The position numbers and the translations under genes were made by a program. Positions 1 to 7,495 of a DNA stretch of 23,454 nucleotides are shown one piece after another. The DNA lies in assembly GCA_009193035.1 (NCBI GenBank), contig SWDT01000097.1, forward strand, positions 1-23,454, read 5' to 3'. How positions within the stretch are numbered: the first letter of the stretch is position 1; each line of letters opens with the position of its first letter. This DNA is from Halicephalobus mephisto (Eukaryota > Nematoda > Chromadorea > Rhabditida > Panagrolaimidae). The notes beneath the pieces are model-generated. The model saw only the letters and a program-made list of their open reading frames with translations. It did no database searches and was not told the DNA's origin.

Positions 1-123
1 TCTTCTTTCGTTAGAATTGTCATACTGTCGACGACGTCCAGTACGTTTTGGTAGTGGTGTGATGTTTTCTGTATTATCTAAGGGTGGATCTTCTATGGTT
101 TGGAGTTGAATTCTACCCGACAT
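1..123 (-). CDS. possible 5' end of an unrecognised gene, cut by the window edge
   Basis: A minus-strand frame opens with ATG at 123-121 and stays open for 41 codons to the left edge. The residues are polar, with an acidic stretch (TIEDPPLDNTEN) followed by a basic run (KRTGRRR). I do not recognise it. The first ~19 nt of the frame lie inside the repeat copy that begins at 105, so the start may be fortuitous. It could be an exon, the N-terminus of a Gag-like protein, or chance. Only the open frame and the composition support it. Confidence 0.25.
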   Translation of the reverse strand, partial: MSGRIQLQTIEDPPLDNTENITPLPKRTGRRRQYDNSNERR

Positions 124-455
124 ATGTTTCAGGATTTCTCACAAAAGTGGTCCCGGAACGAAAAAAAATTAAAAAACAAAATTGAAATTTGAAGACATTT
201 TTCCTCATAAGTCTCCGGAGGCCCCACTTTTTTCCCTTAATTTTTCTTCTATCTGATGCAGAATTCGATGAGGATTCGGAATCTGTTGTCAAAATTTTTT
301 AAATCAATGGAGTGAAGAGGAGAAAACTCAGAAAAACTACATTTTAAAGCAGTTTTTTACTCATAATTGTATTTAAATCGTAGTTAAATATATTAAATAA
401 TATATTATTAGATTCAGCATTAAATTCTGAGTTGAATGGTATATAACATATAGAG
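105..455. repeat. direct repeat, copy 1 (~350 bp)
   Basis: This segment is matched by 749-1100 in the same orientation. Shared landmarks in order are GTTGAATTCTA, TTTCAGGATTT, AAAAGTGGTCCCGGAACG, CATAAGTCTCCGG, GATGAGGATTC and, near the end, TATTATTAGA followed by TATATAACAT. Divergence is moderate, with small indels in the A/T runs. It contains no convincing coding frame. It is a diverged dispersed repeat or duplicated element fragment of unknown family. Confidence 0.75.
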
Positions 456-1186
456 TCAAGTACTTGGAGTTTTAAGAAAACATAAATTCTAAATGTTGAT
501 ATTTCATAATTGTGCGTAGATATGATTATACAAGTCAAATTTAAGTTAAAAACAAGAAATTATTGTCATTTACTAACTAGATATTTAATTTTCTTTAAAT
601 TACACATTATCTGGATTTTTTCTACCAATTATAGTGGTAAAATATCAATTTCTCTTTAATGAAGCTAAGTTCCCCCATAGAGGGGTCGATTCTTAAAAAA
701 CAAAATTAACCGACAACCCCATATAATCTGTAGTGGAAAATGATTGTAGTTGAATTCTATTCAATACGTGTTTCAGGATTTTCCACAAAAGTGGTCCCGG
801 AACGAAAAAAATTAAAAAACAAAATTCAAATTTAGGGACATTTTTTCTCATAAGTCTCCGGGGGGCCCGTTTTTTTTTCTAATTTTTTTTCTATATGATG
901 TAGAATTTGATGAGGATTCAGAATCTGCTGTCAGAATTTTTTAAATCAATGGGGTGAAAAGGGGAAAACTCAGAAAAACAGATTTTCGAAGTAGTTTTTT
1001 GATTCTAATTTTTTCAAATTTCATTCAAAACGTTTACTTTACATATTATTAGACTCAGAATTAAATTCCACGTCGAATAATATATAACATGTGGGGGTCC
1101 AACATCTGATGGCTTCAAACGGCGCGCCTTCTGAATTTTGCTTCAGAAGCCACTTCAGAAGTCCGGACCTCGAAATTTCGCAATAA
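124..1186. other. non-coding stretch left of the Maverick remnant
   Basis: No reading frame here looks real; the open frame at 344-538 on the minus strand is AT-rich and lies over repeat copy 1. The stretch holds the two direct repeats and, at 1121-1180, a dense group of palindromes (GGCGCGCC, an 8-bp stem, CGAAATTTCG). I found no terminal inverted repeat matching the right side of the Maverick. Confidence 0.6.
749..1100. repeat. direct repeat, copy 2 (~350 bp)
   Basis: This is the second copy of the repeat at 105-455, about 644 bp away from copy to copy. The same ordered landmarks are present, including the GTCCCGGAACG block and the ending TATATAACATGTG. The spacer (456-748) shows no gene. 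The copy ends just before the palindrome cluster and the broken edge of the Maverick penton gene, so the pair may mark older rearrangement around the Maverick boundary. Confidence 0.75.
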
Positions 1187-1687
1187 TGTCTCCACATAAT
1201 TGTATGTTTAAAGTTTCAACAAAAAAGGAAAAACTTTTGCCATTTGTCATTTTGGCCCTCGATTCTCTCAAAAAACGCGTTATATTTGATTGACTTTAGT
1301 AAAGAAAATACACTACGTAGTATTTTCGGATTTAATAGTAAAGTATTGACAGGCGGGAAACATGTCTCCGAAAATAAGTTTAATTCAAAAAACGTTGATA
1401 ACGTTTTTATTTGGTGTAATTTGATAGATGATTCTTATATCAATAATAGAAAAATGAATTCAATTTATAAGTTTAGACTTGAGGATGATAATCTAGCGAT
1501 TAATATTGAACCAAGACAAATTATTTACCATCAAGTAACAAGCAGACCAAATAAAATAATTCTAAGATTAGTAGACATTAACAATAATTTAGTTGAATTG
1601 GACGATCCTTCAGATCGAACCTCTGGTTCTAACGTTAATCTTTTTGTAGAATTGCATATGAAAGAATTAAAAATAAAAGATGATTAA
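1187..1687 (+). pseudogene. Maverick penton-like minor capsid protein, C-terminal remnant
   Basis: The frame is open from just after a stop at 1184-1186 to TGA/TAA at 1685-1687 but has no in-frame ATG; the conserved part begins around 1280. The visible pattern is LRSIFGFNS, then NVDNVFIWCNLID, then a beta-rich tail with IIYHQV, KIILRLVDINNN and LFVELHM. In Polintons, penton-type minor capsid proteins have this ending (a GF segment, then F/L-V/I-x-C-D/N-L-I/V, then short beta strands finishing near the C-terminus). The N-terminal jelly-roll half expected upstream is absent. The element is therefore interrupted here. It converges on the 93-aa gene with a 36-nt gap. The family assignment is from pattern memory, not a search. 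Confidence 0.6.
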
Positions 1688-1723
1688 AGTTGCTACTTCG
1701 TTAGCAAGAACTACGTTAAGTAT

Positions 1724-2005
1724 TTATATTTTTTCAGTCTTTAATGCATTTAAAAAGTCTTGATTTTCTTTTGTTAATTGTTTATTATTTGAACCTTTAG
1801 TTAATGAGTTTAAGAACTCTTGATTCTCTTTTGTTAACTTTATTTTCTTTTTTCTAGAAACTTTTGGCTTAGTTTGTTTTAGCGTGGGTAATTCATTATT
1901 ATTATCATTAGTTTGAACCTTAATCAATTCAATTTTACATTCATCATCTTTTTTATTCAAAAGAGTATAATTTTTAGTATTGCCATCAAAAATTACTAGT
2001 GTCAT
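1724..2005 (-). CDS. 93-aa Maverick-encoded protein with a duplicated LTKENQ motif
   Basis: I do not recognise this protein. It starts at ATG 2005-2003 within AATAAATGAC and is 93 aa long. The C-terminal half is very basic (SRKKKIKLTKE), and a 12-residue motif is duplicated: LTKENQEFLNSL at about residues 57-68 and LTKENQDFLNAL at about 77-88. It is the last gene of the tandem minus-strand series after HTH, capsid and fusogen, with 26 nt separating it from the fusogen stop. Position and size suggest a small virion or regulatory protein, but nothing in the sequence shows a function. It has no signal peptide or membrane segment. Confidence 0.6.
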   Translation of the reverse strand: MTLVIFDGNTKNYTLLNKKDDECKIELIKVQTNDNNNELPTLKQTKPKVSRKKKIKLTKENQEFLNSLTKGSNNKQLTKENQDFLNALKTEKI

Positions 2006-2031
2006 TTATTAACATAAAATTATTTCTTCGG

Positions 2032-3657
2032 TTATTCTTGATCTAATGAAGTAATAGATGGAAATTCAGTTGAATTTATTTTTCTTTTAATTGGATTTAG
2101 TTTAATTTTGTCATTTTTTACTTGATAGGTAACTGGTTCAAATGGTATTCTTTGGAGATTTTTATTTCGTTTATTCAATAAAAAATATGGTGATACTATA
2201 TAAATTAAAGATCTCACAATAAAGACATAAACTAAAGTCACACCAATAGTTACATAAATTCTCCAATACTTCAACCAATATGCCTCAAAGAAACTATCCA
2301 AATCTTCAATAATTTCATGTGGGATCATTGAGTTTTGTTCATTTTCTTTTAGTTCTATTCCAACGTTTGAAATTTGTTTCATCTCAGTTAACAACTCCTC
2401 CTCAACATTAGTCCGATTGTTAAAAATATGCTCTTTCAAAATTAATTTATCGTTCAAAAATTGTAAGTCATAATTTTCTTGTAGTTCAATATTCTTTAAA
2501 TTAGATGGTACATTTGTTTCAAGATTAATTTTATCAACTATTACATTATCTTTCAAGTACCAGATTTTATCATTATATGTTTTAATTTTGATGGGAATAT
2601 AGCCTTTAAAATCATTTAAACCAGTAAATTCAATCAGGTTATTGATAATTTCTTTACAAAAAGTAACTTCAATCACACTGTTATTTATTAATTTTACGTC
2701 AATTGCATTATGATTTAAAGCTTTTTGAATAAATTTTTTAGGATTTTCTTTCAACAAAATTTCTAAGATTTCTTTATGATTATTAAACATTCGACAAAAA
2801 GTTTCGGTTATATGTTTTGTTTGATTTTCGAAGTTATTTTCTAAATATTGTAATTCTCCTGCTTCTTGAAAAGTTTCGACACTTCTTTTTGTTCTAACCG
2901 ATTTTAATGCATATCCTTCAGAGGTTAATTGTAATTCATCATTACATGCGTATGAATACTTATCTAATAAATTTAGCGCAATTTGATTATCATGATTAAT
3001 CCAAAAGTTGTCATTAAAATAACCATCAAAAGTTCCAATCGAAATAAACTTACAGTTTTGTTTTTGATTGACTTCCCAAATCATTACTTCATTTGGCTTA
3101 ATTTGACATTTGCCTTTTGAATATTTACACATATTCAGATCGGCTAAAGCATTAACAGGATAATCTTGATTATAATGCGAAAAAACTTTAGTTTCAATTA
3201 AAAAACAATTCTCCTTTAAGTAACTTTTTGTACCAAAAAGACTAGCAAATCTATTTGGATACTCATTTGTAACTTTATTGTTAGTATGATAAGAATGTTC
3301 CCCTTTTTTCAAAGTACCAAATTCACAATATTTATTTTTAATCATTTCTTCACATTCTTTTGTACTAATCTCTTTGTTATTTATTTCTTTCTCTACGAGG
3401 TGTTCATATCCGGATAAATCGGTATACATTGAAACTTCACTTACAACCTTTTTACATAAATATGCATTCGAAATGAATTCAATAGTGTTTGGCTTAAAAA
3501 CTTCAAATCGTTTAATTGTTGTCTTATTTTTGTAACTAAAATTACATTTTGGTAATTTAGGGAAGTTAAAATATTGTTTCGGCGAAGTATCAGTGCAAAT
3601 AATTAGTTGTATTTTTACACAATCGAATAAAACTAAAAGAAATATAATCGATCTCAT
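2032..3657 (-). CDS. Maverick membrane fusogen / envelope glycoprotein
   Basis: This 541-aa type I membrane glycoprotein has a hydrophobic signal peptide at residues 1-21, an ectodomain with at least ten cysteines and several N-x-S/T sites (N44, N278, N326, N414), a furin-type site RTKR at 255-258, a transmembrane segment at about 467-490, and a ~50-residue basic tail. A cleavable, single-pass, cysteine-rich protein within a Maverick fits the fusogens known from nematode Mavericks, where they are thought to let the element spread as particles. Cysteine spacings C68-34-C102, C177-7-C184-18-C202 and C288-46-C334 recur exactly in the envelope of the LTR element at 17506-19464. The frame is intact. 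ATG 3657 follows TATAAATC and lies 22 nt after the capsid gene's end. The family class of the fusion fold cannot be decided from sequence by eye. Confidence 0.8.
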   Translation of the reverse strand: MRSIIFLLVLFDCVKIQLIICTDTSPKQYFNFPKLPKCNFSYKNKTTIKRFEVFKPNTIEFISNAYLCKKVVSEVSMYTDLSGYEHLVEKEINNKEISTKECEEMIKNKYCEFGTLKKGEHSYHTNNKVTNEYPNRFASLFGTKSYLKENCFLIETKVFSHYNQDYPVNALADLNMCKYSKGKCQIKPNEVMIWEVNQKQNCKFISIGTFDGYFNDNFWINHDNQIALNLLDKYSYACNDELQLTSEGYALKSVRTKRSVETFQEAGELQYLENNFENQTKHITETFCRMFNNHKEILEILLKENPKKFIQKALNHNAIDVKLINNSVIEVTFCKEIINNLIEFTGLNDFKGYIPIKIKTYNDKIWYLKDNVIVDKINLETNVPSNLKNIELQENYDLQFLNDKLILKEHIFNNRTNVEEELLTEMKQISNVGIELKENEQNSMIPHEIIEDLDSFFEAYWLKYWRIYVTIGVTLVYVFIVRSLIYIVSPYFLLNKRNKNLQRIPFEPVTYQVKNDKIKLNPIKRKINSTEFPSITSLDQE

Positions 3658-3679
3658 GATTTATAAGTAAATATTTTTC

Positions 3680-4966
3680 TCAATTATTTTTAACACTTAG
3701 CCTCAATCCATCTCCATTAATTTCCACTAAACTATCACTCAAAAACTCTAGACCGGATATCATAATCAAAGCAACCTTCTCAAAAAACATTCCAGCTGAT
3801 ACAAAATGTTATTGTTTAATTTTTATTCTTTCATTTTGTTTTGAAACATCAATCACAAACAGAGGATAGTAATAGTAATAAATGTCTTCATCAACGAAAA
3901 TGCATTCTTTTACAGTTTGATAATAGCTATTCTTAAATCTTTAGCAAAATTATATTGTTGAACGGCATTAAAATTGGAGAAATTCCATCTTAAGCATTCA
4001 TATGGGTGTCTTTCACTATTCAATTCCACAAATATTGTTTCCAAATTACAGTGGTCAAATCTAGCTGAATTCAGATAATTATTCTCTCGATGAGTTTGAA
4101 ATCCAATCACAAAATATTTGATCTTTTCGTATTTAGTTCCTAATTTCCAAGTGAAATCTCTTGCTGACAACGGAACATTAGTCTTCCAATTGTCTTGAAA
4201 CAAATGGCAGACTAAAAGTCTTCTTGGAATCAAACATATTCATCAATTTGTTTTGCATCTCCAGACTAGGCATTATTTTAGGAATTAACCAATTCATTTT
4301 TGTAATTGTAAATTTAGCTTTCGAATTATTCGGGTCTTTTGAAAATATCGAATTCCGATTATCAGGATTTCTATGCAAAGATAAAGAGTGTTTAACACCA
4401 TAGATTACTTTATTATAACATTCAGCAAATCCGAAAATATGACTTAATGGAATGCAAAATGATAATTTCCCATCTCTTAATTCGGTGTATTTATCAATTT
4501 TATATTGGATGTCTTTTTCTTCTAAAACCCAACCAAATGTATTTTGTTTACTCAAATTTGAAGAATAACTTAAGATTCCTTTCATTAAACTTGCTCTTCC
4601 AGGATCTCTAACATTTTCAATTTGGTCTCCGTTTAAACTATAAGTTATTCGATCAAATAAAAACATCGGGGCATTATTGGTTAAAGTCACTTGATCGGCT
4701 GCTGTTTTTAGTTTTCCAGTTGTGTCATCATATTCAGCTTTTTTAAGTTTACTTCTATCTAATTTAGTTAAAGTACCTTCTAAATATAAATATGACTTGC
4801 TAGTCAATAGATATTGATCACAAGTTTCAATTACAAAATTAATTTCACCATTCTCATTTAAATTGGATCCACTTGTTGGAAATATGTTTATTAGATTTTC
4901 TTTTTGAATAGAATTATTAAAAATTGGTAATTGTTCGATTTTTAAGATATTGTCAATTGCTTCCAT
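3680..4966 (-). pseudogene. Maverick major capsid protein (double jelly-roll), two frameshifts and one stop
   Basis: The N-terminal 262 codons (4966-4178) carry the Polinton capsid signature: MFLFDRITYSLNGDQIE followed by RDPGRASLMKG. The gene then continues in another frame (about 4233-3910) with FVIGFQTHR, a typical capsid strand. It returns to the first frame from about 3928 with YYPLFVIDVSKQ, meets an in-frame TAA at 3811-3809, and stays open to TGA at 3682-3680 (AGMFFEK, VEINGDG). Full extent is about 429 codon positions. The two frame changes lie near 4180-4235 and 3910-3930. Because a frame change, its reversal and a stop all occur, programmed frameshifting is unlikely; this is a dead capsid gene. 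ATG 4966 lies in TATAAATGG, 40 nt after the HTH gene. Sequencing error could explain single indels but hardly all three. Confidence 0.8.
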
Positions 4967-5006
4967 TTATAAAAAAATTTTTTCAAATTGAAATTACATA
5001 ATTTAG

Positions 5007-5408
5007 TTATGAAATTGGAGTTGTTACATATTTTAATTTTTCTTCAAATGTGAGTGATTTTTTATTTGCGAGGCGACTAGAACCTTCGGTTTTATTTAAC
5101 TTAACATTGGAATTATAATTTTTGTTTGAAGAAAAAGTATCACATAGTGATGGCAAAACGGACTCATTTCTTTCTGATAAACCGTATGTAAATTTCCCAA
5201 AACTATCTCTATTTCTGTCTACAATAACTCCAGATTTTTTACATTTTATAATGCCTTCGGCATCAGTTTGATTGCTCGAATTATTAAATTTTTTTATATA
5301 ATTAGATACGGTTTTTGATGAAATATTATACTTTTTGGCAAAAGATTCTTTAGTATGGTTGATAAAATCATATTCTTTCATTAATTTTATTATTTCTGTT
5401 TTGTTCAT
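5007..5408 (-). CDS. small helix-turn-helix protein of the Maverick
   Basis: This protein of 133 aa starts at ATG 5408 (context TATATAAATG). Residues ~1-41 form a helix-turn-helix of the resolvase/transposase-like or sigma-region-4 type: helices around IIKLMKEYDF, ESFAKKYNIS and KTVSNYIKKF. The rest is polar and probably disordered. It is the first gene of the tandem minus-strand group leading to the capsid and fusogen genes, and its 5' end faces a TGGAA-repeat tract shared with the divergent gene at 5558. A role as regulator of element genes is an inference from the HTH and the position; I know no characterised homologue. Confidence 0.6.
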   Translation of the reverse strand: MNKTEIIKLMKEYDFINHTKESFAKKYNISSKTVSNYIKKFNNSSNQTDAEGIIKCKKSGVIVDRNRDSFGKFTYGLSERNESVLPSLCDTFSSNKNYNSNVKLNKTEGSSRLANKKSLTFEEKLKYVTTPIS

Positions 5409-5557
5409 TTATATAATTTAATTTTTATTGAAAAAATGGAAATGTGGAATCATGGAATGGAATCATGGAACGGAAATATGGAATTATGGAAATAAGGAAT
5501 TGTGGAAATATGGAAAAATATAAATGAAAAAAATTTTCTATATAAATATAAATAAAA
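5409..5557. promoter_or_regulatory. shared intergenic region of two divergent Maverick genes
   Basis: The 149-bp gap separates the HTH gene (minus) from the coiled-coil gene (plus), so it must contain both promoters. On the minus side ATATAAATG overlaps the start codon; on the plus side TATATAAATATAAATAAAAATG leads into the start. The centre is filled by a TGGAA-type repeat (see separate entry). Confidence 0.5.
5433..5516. repeat. TGGAA-type short tandem repeat
   Basis: About eleven TGGAA/AGGAA/CGGAA units occur with variable 1-5 nt spacers (ATGGAA, GTGGAA, CATGGAA, AATGGAA, CGGAAA, TATGGAA and so on). The copies are imperfect, so this is an old or function-constrained array rather than a fresh microsatellite expansion. 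It lies exactly between two divergent start codons. Confidence 0.7.
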
Positions 5558-6256
5558 ATGAATCAGAAAAATCATGAAATGAAAGAGATCAAAGATTTTA
5601 ATAAAAAATGGAATGAATCTAACAAGACAGATCGAGAATTAACTCTATCAACTTGCTTTGATACAATTAAAAATATAACTGATCTATCAAATATTAATAT
5701 AAAAGACATGTTATCATTTGAAAAGAATGAATTAACTGCAGAAACTGCTAGACAATACGTTGATGTAATGGAAGAACTAATAGATAAAATTAATAATATG
5801 AATACATCAAAATCTCAAAAAGAACAATTTAGAGCTATATTAGTATTAATGTTATCAAAAATGTGTGAAGCCGATTGTAATAATATTTTATTTTCAAATT
5901 CTGCTAAAAAGAATAAAAGATATAGAGAATTATTAGATAAGATGCATCTAGAGTTTCAACAAGAAAGAGATGAGCATAATGAACTTCGCAGAAAGTATAA
6001 TGAAAAAGAGAAAGATTCTAAGGTAGCAATGCCTGGAATTTCATTATCATTAACATTAAAAAATAATACTCGCCGATTAAAACCATCAGAATGTGTAGAA
6101 TTAATGAATGAATTAGAGGTAGAAGAAAAAGAATTCGAAGAAAAATTTAAAAGAATTTCAGTTCCGGATAATTACAAAGATAAAGTAAATAGAGCATATG
6201 TTAAACCATCTTCGAGTGGAAATCAAGTATTTATTAAAGAAAGTAAGAAAAATTAG
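5558..6256 (+). CDS. coiled-coil Maverick protein, function unknown
   Basis: This 232-aa protein, strongly charged and helical, starts at ATG 5558 after an A-rich leader. Residues ~120-155 (KKNKRYRELLDKMHLEFQQE and onward) and ~180-205 (glutamate/lysine rich) look like coiled coil. A cysteine pair occurs near residues 108-112 (CEADC). There is no signal peptide, membrane segment or enzyme motif. It is transcribed away from the capsid-fusogen cluster and converges on the integrase gene with ~56 nt between stops. Mavericks often encode poorly conserved helical proteins of unknown role; this could be one. I cannot assign a function. Confidence 0.6.
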   Translation: MNQKNHEMKEIKDFNKKWNESNKTDRELTLSTCFDTIKNITDLSNINIKDMLSFEKNELTAETARQYVDVMEELIDKINNMNTSKSQKEQFRAILVLMLSKMCEADCNNILFSNSAKKNKRYRELLDKMHLEFQQERDEHNELRRKYNEKEKDSKVAMPGISLSLTLKNNTRRLKPSECVELMNELEVEEKEFEEKFKRISVPDNYKDKVNRAYVKPSSSGNQVFIKESKKN

Positions 6257-6312
6257 TAATCTGATAAGTCAATTATTTTACAGATAAATATATCCCATTT
6301 TTCATACTAAAT

Positions 6313-7413
6313 CTATTTGATCTGTGGCTTGAATAAAACTAATTCTTCTTCGTAGTACCTACTTTTAATTACATGATTATCACTATCTTTTACTTGATAA
6401 GTAACTGGATTAGATTTATAAACTCTACTAATCGTAAAAACTTCATCACTAAAGTTTTGTTCATAACCTTTATCAAATACCTTTTTATTAATTTTTACTC
6501 TTACTGTATCACCGATCTTATACCTTATTTTTTTAATTACAAAACTTTCGTTCCGGTTTTCCGGAAACAAATTAGCATAAACTAATTCAGAGTTTTCTTT
6601 TTTACTAGCTTCAACTGGAGTCATTTTTATTGAACTGTGCTTAGAATTGTTGTAATTTATCATTAAATCAGGTAAAATTGAAATCCAATTATTGTTATCA
6701 TTATGCGTAAGCACTTTTTCAATTTTTTCTTCAATAATTCTATTAAATCTTTCGGCAATACATGCTTTAATATCACCATTTTGAGTACTGAATTTATTAA
6801 TTTTATTTTCTTTGCAAAATTTACTAAATTTACCTTTAAATTCAGTGCCTTTATCTACTTGTAACCTTTCTGGTTTTCTACCACTTTCTTTAAAAATTTG
6901 ATTAAATGATTCTACAATTCCTTCAGGTTTTTTATTTTTAAGCGGAAAGGTCCATGCGTATTTACTAAAACAATCAATGACACTCAAAAAGTACTTATGA
7001 CCTTTATTTTCTGTATTATACTTTACCATAAATGCTAAATCAGCTTGCCATTGTTGATCTGGATATTGAACATAAACACGTTCTCTTTTAAAATTCTTTT
7101 TAACTGGTTTGTGTTTTGTGTAATTGTCTTGAGCATGTAGAAACTCTACTATTTCTTTTTGACTTTTACCAGTTTTTCGCTGTAAATCATTTATACCTGA
7201 AAAACCCTGTTTTGGATCATAATAGACATCTTTTAGATCATTATTTGGTATTCCACTCCCAACTGAATTTTTATTGTTCGAAATAAATTGCGACTTTTTT
7301 GTACCACAAACTTTACATTGGCCTTTTATCATTTTTCTACCACTTTTTGTTGTTGTTTCGTTTGAATTTATTGTTTCAGTCTTTTTCTTACACTTCAAAC
7401 AATAAACCTCCAT
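6313..7413 (-). CDS. Maverick DDE integrase with N-terminal zinc ribbon
   Basis: This 366-aa retroviral-type integrase catalyses strand transfer of element ends into host DNA. Residues 1-45 form a zinc ribbon with C5-x2-C8 and C33-x2-C36 (KGQCKVCGTKK), a small domain I associate with Polinton integrases. The catalytic core shows D125 in QWQADL, D187 in LQVDKGTEF and E221 in IAERFNR, so the DDE triad is complete. The C-terminal ~75 residues (GDTVRVKINKKVFDKGYEQN, then FTISRVY) form an SH3/chromo-like beta region common in these integrases. The frame is intact. ATG 7413 lies in GAGTAAATGG. The heptapeptide PVTYQVK near the C-terminus recurs in the tail of the fusogen at 2032-3657. Confidence 0.92.
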   Translation of the reverse strand: MEVYCLKCKKKTETINSNETTTKSGRKMIKGQCKVCGTKKSQFISNNKNSVGSGIPNNDLKDVYYDPKQGFSGINDLQRKTGKSQKEIVEFLHAQDNYTKHKPVKKNFKRERVYVQYPDQQWQADLAFMVKYNTENKGHKYFLSVIDCFSKYAWTFPLKNKKPEGIVESFNQIFKESGRKPERLQVDKGTEFKGKFSKFCKENKINKFSTQNGDIKACIAERFNRIIEEKIEKVLTHNDNNNWISILPDLMINYNNSKHSSIKMTPVEASKKENSELVYANLFPENRNESFVIKKIRYKIGDTVRVKINKKVFDKGYEQNFSDEVFTISRVYKSNPVTYQVKDSDNHVIKSRYYEEELVLFKPQIK

Positions 7414-7495
7414 TTACTCAGCAAAAAAAAACAACGCACGTTTAAACAATTAATAAGTTTATCCAACAATCAACAAATAAATCTAAACAACAAAA

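Noticed and set aside
344..538. Minus-strand 64-codon frame left of the Maverick
   Set aside because: It lies mostly over the repeat copy and AT-rich spacer, and the matching part of copy 2 is not open.
1692..1705. Terminator hairpin between the convergent penton and 93-aa genes (GCTA...TAGC)
   Set aside because: The stem is only 4 bp. A similar TTCG hairpin at 11613-11624 is perfect but equally short; neither is enough to call.
3910..4235. Programmed ribosomal frameshift in the capsid gene
   Set aside because: The frame changes, changes back, and then meets an in-frame TAA; one programmed site cannot explain this, and capsid genes of Polintons are read in one frame.
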